Source: Gemmatimonadota bacterium (GTDB lineage Bacteria > Gemmatimonadota > Gemmatimonadetes > Longimicrobiales > Gaopeijiaceae). Taken from it: a stretch of 64,000 nucleotides of DNA. A program made the position numbers and the translations under genes. Numbering within the stretch: position 1 is the stretch's first letter; each line of letters begins with the position of its first letter. The stretch covers positions 1 to 64,000 of the forward strand of contig VYAQ01000019.1 in assembly GCA_009844885.1 (NCBI GenBank), read 5' to 3'. The notes under the pieces are model-generated. The model worked only from the letters and a program-made list of their open reading frames with translations. It had not been told where the DNA came from and searched no databases. This document shows positions 1 to 12,881 of this stretch, one piece after another.

Positions 1-77
1 TGAGGGCAGGAAACGCAGATCGCGCAGCCCTGATTGAACTTACGTGATTCCCTGCTGTGATACTGACCACCTGTAGT

Positions 78-92
78 CTGCCAAAATGGCAG
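78..92. promoter_or_regulatory. Inverted repeat CTGCCA-AAA-TGGCAG, copy 1, candidate operator upstream of dnaK
   Basis: Perfect 6-bp arms (7 bp with flanking T/A) and 3-nt spacer; an identical core recurs at 120-134. Confidence 0.6.
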
Positions 93-119
93 ATCTCCAC
101 CGTCCCCGACCCCAAAAGC

Positions 120-134
120 CTGCCAAAATGGCAG
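120..134. promoter_or_regulatory. Inverted repeat CTGCCA-AAA-TGGCAG, copy 2, candidate operator upstream of dnaK
   Basis: Same 15-bp core as 78-92, exactly 42 bp downstream. Confidence 0.6.
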
Positions 135-303
135 ACTTCGGCCTCGACAACGGTCATTTTCGGCCCTCCTTCCGGCACGCGCCTTGCCCATAGGAGGCCG
201 GTTACCTTTGACATCCCCCGAATTGAGCGCAGGGCGACTCGCGCTCGGGGCGACTTGAACGCAACGGCCGGACAGCGCCGGTCACGGAAAGGGAAGAAAC
301 GAA

Positions 304-2241
304 ATGGGCAAGATCATCGGGATCGACCTTGGAACGACCAATTCGGTGGTCGCCGTCATGGAGGGCGGAGAGCCCACGGTCATACCGAACTCCGAGGGCG
401 GGCGAACGACCCCGTCGGTCGTGGCTTTTGCGAAGGACGGGGAGCGCCTCGTCGGACAGGTGGCCCGGCGACAGGCGATCACGAACCCCGAGAACACCGT
501 CTTCTCCATCAAGCGGTTCATGGGCATGCGGTATGGGGAGGTCGAGGCCGAGCGCAAGCGGGTACCGTACAAGGTGACTCGCGACGGACAGGACCGGGTC
601 GTGGTCAACCTGCCCAACGGCGGCAAGCCCTTCACTCCGCCCGAGCTGTCGGCGGTCATTCTGCAGAAGATGCGCCAGACGGCGGAAGACTACCTGGGCA
701 CTACGGTGACCGAGGCCGTCATCACCGTTCCCGCGTACTTCAACGACGCGCAGCGGCAGGCCACCAAGGACGCGGGCAAGATCGCCGGCCTGGATGTCAA
801 GCGCATCATCAACGAGCCGACGGCCGCCGCGCTCGCCTACGGGCTCGACAAGAAGAAGGACGAGAAAATCGCGGTCTTCGACCTGGGCGGCGGCACGTAC
901 GACATCTCGATCCTGGAGATCGGCGACGGCGTCTTCGAGGTGAAGGCCACGAACGGGGACACGCACCTGGGCGGCGACGACTTCGACCAGGTCCTCATCG
1001 ACTGGCTCGTTGCCGAGTTCAAGAGGGACCAGGGGATCGACCTGTCGCAGGACTCGATGGCGCTGCAGCGGCTCAAGGAGGCCGCCGAGAAGGCCAAGAT
1101 GGAGCTGTCCTCGACCACCTCCACGGACATCAACCTGCCTTTCATCACCGCGACCCAGGAAGGGCCCAAGCACCTCAACTACCAGCTGTCGCGCGCCCGG
1201 TTCGAGCACCTGGTCGACGAGCTGGTGCAGCGGACGATCCCGCCGATGCGGAAGGCCCTCGCCGACGCCGGCATGACGCCCGACGACATCGACGAGGTCG
1301 TTCTGGTCGGCGGCTCGACCCGGATCCCGAAGATCCAGCAGGTGGTCGAGGAGTTCTTCGAGCAGGAGCCCCACCGCGGCGTGAACCCCGACGAGGTGGT
1401 CGCGGTCGGCGCGGCGATTCAGGGCGGGGTGCTGGCCGGGGACGTGAAGGACGTGCTCCTGCTGGACGTGACGCCCCTGTCGCTGGGGATCGAGACGCTG
1501 GGCGGCGTGATGACCACGCTGATCGAGCGCAATACCACGATCCCGACCAAGAAGATGGAGGTCTTCTCCACGGCCGAGGACACGCAGACCACCGTGGAGA
1601 TCCATGTGCTGCAGGGTGAGCGGAAGATGGCGCTCGACAATCGCACCATCGGGAAGTTCCAGCTCACGGGGATTCCGCCCGCGCCAAGGGGCGTTCCCCA
1701 GATCGAGGTGACCTTCGACATCGACGCCAACGGCATCCTGCATGTGGCCGCGAAGGACCGCGCCACGAGCAAGGAGCAGAAGGTGCGGATCGAGGCCTCC
1801 AGCGGTCTGAGCGACGCCGAAATCGACAAGATGGTCACGGACGCCGAAGCCCACGCGGCGGAAGACGAGTCGCGCCGGGAAGCGGCCGATGCCAGGAACC
1901 AGCTTGATTCCCTCGTCTACCAGGTCGAGAAGGACGGCGGAGAGTGGGGCGACAAGGTCTCCGAGGGCACCCGCGGCCGTCTGGACGCGGCCCTCGAGCG
2001 GGGCAGGAACGCGCTCAAGGGCGACGACACCGGCGAGATCAACGAGGCCCGCGACGAACTGATGCAGGCCTTCAGCGCGGCCGGACAGGAGATGTACCAG
2101 TCCCAGGCTGCGGAAGCGGCTGCCGCGGAGCAGGACGCCGGGACCGACGCCGGAGACGGCGGAGCGGACGAGGAAGACGCGGAGGGCGACGAAGACGTTG
2201 TGGAGGCCGACTACGAGATCGTGGAGGAGGACAGCCGATAG
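304..2241 (+). CDS. dnaK: Molecular chaperone DnaK (Hsp70)
   Basis: 645 aa; [77 protein letters not shown]. Confidence 0.98.
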   Translation: MGKIIGIDLGTTNSVVAVMEGGEPTVIPNSEGGRTTPSVVAFAKDGERLVGQVARRQAITNPENTVFSIKRFMGMRYGEVEAERKRVPYKVTRDGQDRVVVNLPNGGKPFTPPELSAVILQKMRQTAEDYLGTTVTEAVITVPAYFNDAQRQATKDAGKIAGLDVKRIINEPTAAALAYGLDKKKDEKIAVFDLGGGTYDISILEIGDGVFEVKATNGDTHLGGDDFDQVLIDWLVAEFKRDQGIDLSQDSMALQRLKEAAEKAKMELSSTTSTDINLPFITATQEGPKHLNYQLSRARFEHLVDELVQRTIPPMRKALADAGMTPDDIDEVVLVGGSTRIPKIQQVVEEFFEQEPHRGVNPDEVVAVGAAIQGGVLAGDVKDVLLLDVTPLSLGIETLGGVMTTLIERNTTIPTKKMEVFSTAEDTQTTVEIHVLQGERKMALDNRTIGKFQLTGIPPAPRGVPQIEVTFDIDANGILHVAAKDRATSKEQKVRIEASSGLSDAEIDKMVTDAEAHAAEDESRREAADARNQLDSLVYQVEKDGGEWGDKVSEGTRGRLDAALERGRNALKGDDTGEINEARDELMQAFSAAGQEMYQSQAAEAAAAEQDAGTDAGDGGADEEDAEGDEDVVEADYEIVEEDSR

Positions 2242-2349
2242 GAACGCCGGCGAAGGGCGCGCCACGGCGGGCAACGTTGACGCCGCCGCGGGCCGTCCAA
2301 TGAAGGCAGGTTTCAACACAGCGAGTCATCAGATATCCGGAGCGGTCAT

Positions 2350-3894
2350 ATGTATGATCCACTAAGAGCAAAAGCCAAAGCCGCCCTTTCGGTCGCGGGC
2401 TGCTTCCTGGCCGGGCTGGGCCTGGCTTCCCAGTTCGGCTTCGTCGAGGCGCCCGCGCCGTCGATCGTCGTGCAAACCGAGCCGCAGGTTCCCGAGGAGG
2501 CGGTTCAGCCCGCCCTCGACCTGAGCCAGGCGTTCGTCAACGTCGCCGACGCGGTCACGCCCGCGGTGGTGATGATCGAGGCGTCCCGCCCGCAGCCCCG
2601 CAACCAGAACGGACTCGACCGGTTCTTCCGACAGCAGCCGGAACGCGGCATGCCGGACGTGGCCCGGGTCGGGGGCAGCGGATTCATCGTCACGGCGGAC
2701 GGCTACGTGATGACCAACAATCACGTCATCGACGACGCGGAACGCATCACCGTCTCGCTGCAGGACGGGCGCACGTTTCGCGCAGACGTCGTGGGGAGTG
2801 ATCCCACCACCGACATCGCCGTCATCAAGATCGACGGCACCGGCCTGCCCACGGCGTCGCTGGGGTCGTCTGCGGACGTGCGGGTCGGCGAGTGGGTCCT
2901 CGCGATCGGGAACCCCGGATTCGCACGGGGCGCCTCTCCCGACCTCGACTACACCGTCACGGCGGGGATCGTGTCGGCGCTGGGAAGGTCGCTGCGGCTG
3001 ATCAACCGCAGCCTCTTCGCGGATCCGGAATTCACCGGTAATGCCGGCTTCGCCATCGAAGACTTCATCCAGACCGACGCGGTCATCAATTCGGGCAATT
3101 CCGGCGGGCCGATGGTCAACCTTCGCGGCCAGGTCATCGGGATCAACGCGGCGATCGTCAGCAACACGGGAGTCTACCAGGGGTACGGCTTCGCCATCCC
3201 GATCGATCTGGCGCACCGCGTCATGGAGGACCTCATCGCCTACGGGCACGTCAGGCGGGCCTACCTGGGCGTGAGCGTCCGCGAGGTGAACCCCGAAGAC
3301 GCGGAGGTGCTCGGACTGCCCGCGGTCTCTGGCGCATTCGTGGACGACGTGACGCAGGGAGAACCCGCCGAGAGGGCCGGCCTGCGGCAATACGACGTGA
3401 TCACCGAGGTGGAGGGCGAACGTGTCGTGTCCGGCAACGACCTCCAGCACAAGATCGCGCTCAGGTCCCCCGGCGACCGTGTCCGCATCAGGCTGTACCG
3501 GGACGGGGCCCCGCGCGACGTCACGGTCAGGCTCGAGCAGGCGCCGTTGTCCGACGATGTGGCGGTCGCCTCGGCACCGGAGCCTCGGACCGCGGACAAG
3601 ATCGGGATCGATGTCGCCGATATCACCCCGGAGATCGCCGACCAGCTCCGCCTGGAGAGCACCGAGGGCGTCGTGGTCCGCGACGTGCAGGCCGGTGGCC
3701 CGGCCGCGCGCCGGAACATCGGACCGCGTTGCGTCATCCGCCAGATCGACCGCCGCGCCATCCGGGACACGGACGATGTCGAGGCCGCGTTCCGCGACGT
3801 GGCGCCCGGCGACGTAGTTTCGCTGATCGCCGCCTGCCCCCGTGCCGACCAGGGCATGGTGGAGTCGATGTACAACATCCGGGTGCCACGCTGA
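2350..3894 (+). CDS. Do/HtrA-family serine endoprotease with PDZ domains
   Basis: Trypsin-like triad context: NNHVID (His), TTDIAVIK (Asp), GNSGGPMVN (Ser); PDZ-like C-terminal repeats; N-terminal hydrophobic segment. Confidence 0.93.
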   Translation: MYDPLRAKAKAALSVAGCFLAGLGLASQFGFVEAPAPSIVVQTEPQVPEEAVQPALDLSQAFVNVADAVTPAVVMIEASRPQPRNQNGLDRFFRQQPERGMPDVARVGGSGFIVTADGYVMTNNHVIDDAERITVSLQDGRTFRADVVGSDPTTDIAVIKIDGTGLPTASLGSSADVRVGEWVLAIGNPGFARGASPDLDYTVTAGIVSALGRSLRLINRSLFADPEFTGNAGFAIEDFIQTDAVINSGNSGGPMVNLRGQVIGINAAIVSNTGVYQGYGFAIPIDLAHRVMEDLIAYGHVRRAYLGVSVREVNPEDAEVLGLPAVSGAFVDDVTQGEPAERAGLRQYDVITEVEGERVVSGNDLQHKIALRSPGDRVRIRLYRDGAPRDVTVRLEQAPLSDDVAVASAPEPRTADKIGIDVADITPEIADQLRLESTEGVVVRDVQAGGPAARRNIGPRCVIRQIDRRAIRDTDDVEAAFRDVAPGDVVSLIAACPRADQGMVESMYNIRVPR

Positions 3895-3906
3895 CGCGAT
3901 AAAGCC

Positions 3907-3993
3907 CCACGAGCACCGACCGAGGCGCCGCGCTGGCGCGGCCCGTGGACAGAGCCGCTCGAATGCCGGGGGGATTCTGTCCACGGGCCGCAG
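3907..3993. repeat. Dispersed repeat family, copy A (downstream of htrA-like gene)
   Basis: cgagcaccga..gaggcgccg plus cccgtggacagagccgctcgaatgccggggggattctgtccacgggc; the second part matches copy C with few mismatches. Confidence 0.75.
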
Positions 3994-4114
3994 GGGCGGT
4001 CGCGCGGGCCCCCCGCGCGGCCGCCCGGCCGACGGCCTTTCGGGGGTTGCGCCCCCTTGGTGAACCGTTGTCCCGCGTTAGGTTTCCTGTTCGGACATCG
4101 AGCCCCGACCAGGA

Positions 4115-4197
4115 GCGAAAGTGGCGGAACTGGTAGACGCGCAAGATTTAGGATCTTGTGGCCGCTGGCCGTGGGGGTTCGAGTCCCCCCTTTCGCA
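4115..4197 (+). tRNA. tRNA-Leu(TAG)
   Basis: Acceptor stem GCGAAAG/CTTTCGC; anticodon arm CAAGA-TTTAGGA-TCTTG with anticodon TAG at 4149-4151; variable arm; T-arm GGGGGTTCGAGTCCCCC. Confidence 0.95.
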
Positions 4198-4215
4198 CTC
4201 CCCGTGAACTGAGCG

Positions 4216-5529
4216 ATGAGCACCCTGGACGCATCCCGGCTGGAAATCAGGCTGGTCACCGGCGAAGGCTGCCGGCGGAGTCTGGAGGTGGCCGTGCCGA
4301 TCGACTACGTGGAGGATGAAAGGCGCGCCCTGACCCGGCGCTACGCCTCGCGGATGAAGCTGAAGGGCTTCCGCAAGGGCAGGGTCCCGGGCCACGTGAT
4401 CGCGCAGCGCTACGGGCCTGCGATCGAGGAAGAGGCCGTCGAGCGGTTGGTGCGGCAAGCCTGCGACACCGCCATGGAGGAGCACGAGCTCCGCCCGGTA
4501 ACCGACGTGGACGTGAACGATGTGCGCCTGCCTGCGGGCGGACCGCTGTCGTTCACCGCCTCCTTCGAAGTCCGGCCCACGGTGCCCCTCGGGCGCATCG
4601 GAGGCTTCCAGGTCGAGCACCCGGGCGTGCACGTGCCCGACGAGGCGGTCGACAGGATCCTCGAACGGCTGCGGGGCGAGCATGCCGCCTGGCGCACCGC
4701 CACCAACGGCGTCCCCGAGCCGGGCGACTCGGTAACGGTGGCGCTGACACGGCTCGACATCGGCCCCGACGAGAGCGACGAGGACGGACCGGGCAGCCGG
4801 CAATACGATTTCATCCTGGGACAGGGCCAGGCGCTCCCCGACATCGAGGACGCAGTGCGGTCGCTGGTGGCGGGCGGCGCGGACGAGTTCGACATCGGAT
4901 TCCCGGACGACTTCCCCGACGAGAACCGGAGGGGTCAGAGCCAGCGCCTCCGCATCGAGCTGCTTTCCAGGCGCGTACCGGAGCTACCCGAACTGGACGA
5001 CGCATTCGCTCGAACGTTGGGGGACTTCGAGGACATCGACACCCTGCGCGCCCGGATCGGCGACGACCTGGAGCGCGAGGCCAGGTCCAGCGCGGAGTCG
5101 GAGGTCAACAACCGTCTCATGCACCTCATCGTGGAGGCGAACCCGTTCGAGGTCCCCGAGTCCATGGTGACCGCGTACACGGATGCGCTGGTCAAGGACA
5201 TTCAGGGGGAGGAGGGCGAAGAGGTGCGGGAGGCCGCCGACAAGCTCAGGGAGGAGATCCGGCCCACCTCGGAACTGGCCGTGCGGCGTGAGTTGCTTTC
5301 CGCCCGGATCACCGACGAGCATGGCCTGCACGCGTCGGGCGAGGAGGTGGACGCCAGGGTGGAGGCGCTGGCGCGAAGCATGGACGAGCCCCCCGCGAGG
5401 GTGCGCGCCCGTCTGCGCAAGTCCGGCGCGCTCCGCAACATCGAGCGGGGGTTGACCGAAGCGAAGCTCTTCGCCTTTCTCCGGGAGCAGTCCGACATCA
5501 CGGGAGCACCCGACGAGGGAGGGTCATGA
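4216..5529 (+). CDS. tig: Trigger factor
   Basis: 437 aa; KLKGFRKGRVPGHVIAQRYG ribosome-binding signature; immediately upstream of clpP/clpX. Confidence 0.93.
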   Translation: MSTLDASRLEIRLVTGEGCRRSLEVAVPIDYVEDERRALTRRYASRMKLKGFRKGRVPGHVIAQRYGPAIEEEAVERLVRQACDTAMEEHELRPVTDVDVNDVRLPAGGPLSFTASFEVRPTVPLGRIGGFQVEHPGVHVPDEAVDRILERLRGEHAAWRTATNGVPEPGDSVTVALTRLDIGPDESDEDGPGSRQYDFILGQGQALPDIEDAVRSLVAGGADEFDIGFPDDFPDENRRGQSQRLRIELLSRRVPELPELDDAFARTLGDFEDIDTLRARIGDDLEREARSSAESEVNNRLMHLIVEANPFEVPESMVTAYTDALVKDIQGEEGEEVREAADKLREEIRPTSELAVRRELLSARITDEHGLHASGEEVDARVEALARSMDEPPARVRARLRKSGALRNIERGLTEAKLFAFLREQSDITGAPDEGGS

Positions 5530-5558
5530 GCATGGAAGTCACCGGGGGACGATGACGG

Positions 5559-6173
5559 ATGGCCATATTCCCACCTTACGTGATCGAACGCACGAGCCGC
5601 GGCGAACGCAGCTACGACATCTTCAGCCGGCTCCTGATGGACCGGATCGTGTTTCTGGGAAGTTCAATCAACGACCAGGTGGCGAACATCATCGTCGCAC
5701 AGCTCCTGTTTCTGGACGCCGACGACCCGGAGCGGGAGATCTACCTGTACATCAACTCGCCGGGAGGCAGCGTATACGCCGGACTCGCGATCTTCGACAC
5801 CATGAACCATCTGCGCGCCCCGGTCGCGACGTACTGCGTGGGCATGGCGGCTTCGATGGGCGCTCTCCTTCTGGCCTCCGGCAAGAAAGGAAAGAGGAGT
5901 GCGCTACCCAATTCGCGCATCATGCTGCACCAGCCTTCGTCGGGCTACCAGGGCACCGCAGCCGACATCGAGATCGCGGCGAAGGAGGTGCTGGGAACCC
6001 GTGAGCGGCTCAACCGCATCCTTGCGAAGCAGACCGGGCAGACACTCAAGAAGATCAACGCCGATGTGGACCGGGACCGATGGATGAGCGCCGAGGAAGC
6101 GGTCGCCTACGGTCTGGTCGACCAGGTCCTGTCGAAGGAAAACGGCCGAGGGGCCGGGTCCGACTCGAAATAG
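5559..6173 (+). CDS. clpP: ATP-dependent Clp protease proteolytic subunit ClpP
   Basis: 204 aa; [62 protein letters not shown]. Confidence 0.98.
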   Translation: MAIFPPYVIERTSRGERSYDIFSRLLMDRIVFLGSSINDQVANIIVAQLLFLDADDPEREIYLYINSPGGSVYAGLAIFDTMNHLRAPVATYCVGMAASMGALLLASGKKGKRSALPNSRIMLHQPSSGYQGTAADIEIAAKEVLGTRERLNRILAKQTGQTLKKINADVDRDRWMSAEEAVAYGLVDQVLSKENGRGAGSDSK

Positions 6174-6182
6174 GGGGACGCG

Positions 6183-7439
<1,257 letters not shown>

Positions 7440-7440
7440 C

Positions 7441-7509
7441 GGCCCGTGGACAGGGCCCGGCGCCTCGTAGCTCCCGGTGCTCGGGCGGCTTTGTCCGCAG
7501 ACTGCTAGT
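7441..7509. repeat. Dispersed repeat family, copy B (clpX-lon intergenic)
   Basis: Reverse complement ctagcagtctgcggacaaagccgcccgagcaccgggagctacgaggcgccgggcc matches the left end of copy C; ends in cctgtccacgggcc. Confidence 0.8.
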
Positions 7510-7517
7510 CACGGGAA

Positions 7518-9938
7518 ATGGCCACTCTGCACCGGCTCGACGGAACCTGCACGGTTCCCGATGAGTTGCCGGTCATCGCGCTGCGCGACCTCGTCTACTT
7601 TCCCTACATGGCGGTCCCTCTTCTGATCGGGAGGGCACCTTCGGTCGCCGCGCTCGCGGAGGCGGAGGCGGAGGGGGGGTTCGTGCTCCTGGTGGCCCAG
7701 AAGGATCCCGCGGTCGAGGCGCCCGGACGGGATGATCTGTACCGTGCGGGGACGGTGATCCGCGTGGTCCAGGCCGCGGCACTGGCCGACGGCACGACGC
7801 GGGTGGTGATGGAAGGACTGGGACGGGCCAGGATCGTGCGGTTCCTGCCGTCCGGGACGAGCTTCCGCGCCTCGGTGGAACTCCTGACGGAGTGGGAATT
7901 CGAGCCCGATCCGGGGCCGGACGCGGAGCTGGACGCGTGCGTGAATACCGTCACCGAGATGTTTCGCGAGTACGTGAAGCTGTCGGAGAGGATCCCGAAC
8001 GAAGTGATTGCCGCGGTCGGCCAGGCCGCGGATCGCGTGCGTCTCGCCCACCTGATCGCGGGACACCTGGTTATCGGATCCGGCGAGAGGCAGGAGCTTC
8101 TCGAGGTCACCGACATACGGCCGCGCTTCGAGATTCTGCGCGAGATCCTCGTCCGCGAGGTCGAGATCCTGCGGATTCAGGAAAAGCTGGACGAGCAGAT
8201 TCGCTTCCAGGTGGAAGCCGACGGGCATCGCTTCCCGCTCGAGGAGAAGCTCGGTCCAATGGCTCCTGAATCCGCCGATACCGATCCCGAGTGGGCCGAG
8301 CTGGACGAGACCATCGGGCGCACGCCGCTTCCCGGCGACGTCCGCAGCCGCGTGGACAAGGAGTTCGCGAGACTTCGCAAGCTGAACCCCGTCGCACCCG
8401 AAGCCTCGGTCATCCGCACCTATCTGGACTGGATTCTGGCGCTGCCGTGGACGCACGAGACGCCGGACAGCCTGGATGTGGCGCGGGCCGCTTCGGTTCT
8501 CGACGCCGAGCACTACGGCCTGGAGGAGGTGAAGGAGAGGATCCTGGACCACATCGCGGTGCTGTCCCTGGTGGGCCGGCTGCGCGGGCCGATCCTCTGC
8601 CTGGTGGGGCCACCCGGGGTGGGCAAGACCTCGCTGGGCCGCAGCATCGCCCGCTGTCTGGAACGGGAATTCGTGCGCGTGAGCCTTGGCGGGGTCCGGG
8701 ACGAGGCCGAGATCCGGGGCCACCGCCGCACCTATGTTGGGGCACTGCCGGGCCGCGTGATTCAGGGGATGCGCAGGAGCGGTTCCCGCAACCCCGTGTT
8801 CCTGCTGGACGAGGTGGACAAGGTGGCGCGCGACTTCCACGGGGACCCCGGCGCGGCCCTCCTCGAGGTCCTCGATCCCGAGCAGAACCGGGCCTTTACG
8901 GATCACTACCTCGAGCTCGACTTCGACCTGTCGCACGTGCTCTTCATCGCGACGGCAAACACGCTGGGCGAGGTTCCCGGCCCGCTGCGGGACCGCATGG
9001 AGGTGATCCGTCTGCCGGGATACCTGGACACCGAAAAGAAGGCGATCGCGCGGCAGTTTCTCTGGCCCCGGCAGGTGGAGCGTCACGGGCTCGAACCGTT
9101 CTCTCCCGAGATATCGGACGCCGCGATTCAGACGATCGTCGCCGAGTACACCCGCGAGGCGGGCGTGCGAGAACTCGAGCGACGGCTGTCCAGGGTGGCC
9201 CGTAAGCTGGCCAGACGGGTCACGGCCGACGGCGTGCTGAGTCTCGAACCCGTCGAACCCGCCGACCTGCGTGAGCTGCTGGGGCCACCGGTTCATCTCC
9301 CGCCGAGCCGGGAGGAGGGAGCGGATCGGTCGGGGATCGCCTGCGGGCTCGCGTGGACCGCGGCGGGGGGTGAAGTGATGGAGGTCGAGGTCGCGGTCGT
9401 GGCGGGCTCCGGGAAGATCCAGCTCACGGGGACGCTGGGCGAGGTGATGAAGGAGTCGGCATTCGCAGCGGTGACTTACGCACGCTCGCGCGCTCGCTTG
9501 CTGGGGCTGTCGGAGCAGTTCCACCGCGAGGTGGACATCCACATCCACATTCCCGAAGGCGCGACGCCCAAGGACGGCCCCTCGGCCGGGATCACGATCG
9601 CCGCGGCCCTGATCTCGGCGCTCACCGAGACGCCCACCCGGCCGGAGCTCGCGATGACCGGAGAGATCACGCTGCGGGGACGCGTGCTTCCGGTCGGCGG
9701 GATCAAGGAGAAGGCGGTGGCGGCGCTCAGGGGGGGCATCAGGCGGGTGCTGCTCCCCGCGATGAACACCATGGACATCGAACGGCTACCGGAGGAGGTG
9801 CGCAGGGGTGTCGAGATGGTCCCGGTCGAGACGATGGACCAGGTCCTCCGGGAAGCGCTGGCGCCGGGCAGGCCGAAGCGACAACCGCGGGACGACGCGA
9901 TGCCCGGCGCACACGAGCTGGGCGCGCAGGTTTCGTGA
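7518..9938 (+). CDS. lon: ATP-dependent protease Lon
   Basis: 806 aa; LPVIALRDLVYFPYMAVPLLIGR, GPPGVGKTSLGRSIAR, PKDGPSAGIT catalytic Ser region. Confidence 0.97.
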   Translation: MATLHRLDGTCTVPDELPVIALRDLVYFPYMAVPLLIGRAPSVAALAEAEAEGGFVLLVAQKDPAVEAPGRDDLYRAGTVIRVVQAAALADGTTRVVMEGLGRARIVRFLPSGTSFRASVELLTEWEFEPDPGPDAELDACVNTVTEMFREYVKLSERIPNEVIAAVGQAADRVRLAHLIAGHLVIGSGERQELLEVTDIRPRFEILREILVREVEILRIQEKLDEQIRFQVEADGHRFPLEEKLGPMAPESADTDPEWAELDETIGRTPLPGDVRSRVDKEFARLRKLNPVAPEASVIRTYLDWILALPWTHETPDSLDVARAASVLDAEHYGLEEVKERILDHIAVLSLVGRLRGPILCLVGPPGVGKTSLGRSIARCLEREFVRVSLGGVRDEAEIRGHRRTYVGALPGRVIQGMRRSGSRNPVFLLDEVDKVARDFHGDPGAALLEVLDPEQNRAFTDHYLELDFDLSHVLFIATANTLGEVPGPLRDRMEVIRLPGYLDTEKKAIARQFLWPRQVERHGLEPFSPEISDAAIQTIVAEYTREAGVRELERRLSRVARKLARRVTADGVLSLEPVEPADLRELLGPPVHLPPSREEGADRSGIACGLAWTAAGGEVMEVEVAVVAGSGKIQLTGTLGEVMKESAFAAVTYARSRARLLGLSEQFHREVDIHIHIPEGATPKDGPSAGITIAAALISALTETPTRPELAMTGEITLRGRVLPVGGIKEKAVAALRGGIRRVLLPAMNTMDIERLPEEVRRGVEMVPVETMDQVLREALAPGRPKRQPRDDAMPGAHELGAQVS

Positions 9939-9948
9939 GGCCGGGGCC

Positions 9949-10551
9949 GTGGTCGTTCGTTCCGTCGAGTTCGCCGGGTCGGTGGTCGCGCCCGGCCAGC
10001 CCTACCCGGCGCAATTGCCCCAGATCGCCTTTGCGGGGCGCTCGAACGTCGGCAAGTCGTCGCTGATCAACCGGGTCCTGGGACGGCCACGGCGCAAGGT
10101 CGCGCGAGTGTCGGCCTCTCCGGGAAAGACCCAGGCGCTCAATTTCTATGCGGTCAACGGGGCTTTCTTTCTCGTGGATCTGCCGGGGTCGGGCTACGCC
10201 AGGGCCCCCAGGGCCGTGCGGGACTCGTGGCGAACGCTGGTTCGGAGCTACCTTGCGGGGAGCGAGGAACTGCGCGGCGTCGTGTACCTGGTGGACAGCC
10301 GCCATCCGCCGACAGCGGGGGATCGGGAGTTCGTCGACTACCTGGCGGAAACCGGGCTGCCGACCCTGATCGCGCTCACGAAGGTCGACAAGCTCAAGGC
10401 CACGGAGCGCGAGGCCGGCGCCGTGCGGCGCGCCACGGAAGAGCTGGGGGTCGCGGAGGAGCAGGTACTGCCGACTTCCGCGCGCACGGGAGAGGGTGCC
10501 GGGGAAGTGCTCGACGCCATCGTGGCGCTGCTGGAGTTGGAGGATGCGTAG
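9949..10551 (+). CDS. engB: Ribosome-biogenesis GTP-binding protein EngB/YsxC family
   Basis: FAGRSNVGKSSLINRVLG G1 motif, DLPGSGYA, LTKVDK; GTG start near 9949 preferred over the ATG at 9808 inside lon. Confidence 0.92.
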   Translation: MVVRSVEFAGSVVAPGQPYPAQLPQIAFAGRSNVGKSSLINRVLGRPRRKVARVSASPGKTQALNFYAVNGAFFLVDLPGSGYARAPRAVRDSWRTLVRSYLAGSEELRGVVYLVDSRHPPTAGDREFVDYLAETGLPTLIALTKVDKLKATEREAGAVRRATEELGVAEEQVLPTSARTGEGAGEVLDAIVALLELEDA

Positions 10552-11178
10552 ATGACGAACGATTTCGGCAGACTGCCGTTGGCAGCGGGCTTGTGGGCGA
10601 TCGCCGCGGCCGCGTGTGCGCCGGCACCACCGCCTGGCGAAGCGCGAGGGCCGGCGGCAGTTTCCCAGCGAACCGTCCCGGAGGCGGCGCAGCCCTCTGG
10701 ATCACTCCGTCAGGACCAGATCTCGGTGCACATGGTCGCCGGGGCGCTTCGAATCGAGGTTACGCCGCTGGCGTCCTGGGTGCTCGAGGCCGCCGCACCG
10801 GACACGCGGGACCGACTCGCGCGCATCGCGGAAGCGCACGGGGGAACGCTTGCCGAGCCCCCGGGCGGCGGGGCGCTCTTGCTTTTCCTCGTCTCCTTTT
10901 CCAGCGCGCAGCCCGGCACCGAATTCCAACCGGACGATCTGCATCTGGTTTCGCGGGGCCTTCGCGAGCGCCCCGTCGCCATACGGGCGATCACGCCGAG
11001 TTGGGGCAGCCAGCGACTGGAGCAGCAATCCACTGCCGTGGCGCTCTACGCCTTTGGCGGCGAACTGGACCTTGCCCGGGAACTCACCGTGGTCTACCGC
11101 GAAGTCGAGGACTCCTCCTGGGCCGGCAAGGTGGCGGTAATCGAGGCCGAGCGGGGCAGGATACCCCGACAGCGCTGA
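10552..11178 (+). CDS. Hypothetical secreted protein, possible lipoprotein
   Basis: 208 aa ORF directly after engB; N-terminus MTNDFGRLPLAAGLWAIAAAACAPAPP looks like a signal peptide with Cys. Confidence 0.6.
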   Translation: MTNDFGRLPLAAGLWAIAAAACAPAPPPGEARGPAAVSQRTVPEAAQPSGSLRQDQISVHMVAGALRIEVTPLASWVLEAAAPDTRDRLARIAEAHGGTLAEPPGGGALLLFLVSFSSAQPGTEFQPDDLHLVSRGLRERPVAIRAITPSWGSQRLEQQSTAVALYAFGGELDLARELTVVYREVEDSSWAGKVAVIEAERGRIPRQR

Positions 11179-11194
11179 CGGAGGGCGGCGTCAG

Positions 11195-12880
<1,686 letters not shown>

Positions 12881-12881
12881 G

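Noticed and set aside
202-2319. 705 aa minus-strand ORF antisense to dnaK
   Set aside because: Shadow ORF; dnaK on the plus strand is unambiguous.
2362-3984. 540 aa minus-strand ORF antisense to the htrA-like gene
   Set aside because: Shadow ORF; protease motifs are on the plus strand.
7509-9548. 679 aa minus-strand ORF antisense to lon
   Set aside because: Shadow ORF; Lon on the plus strand has all hallmark motifs.
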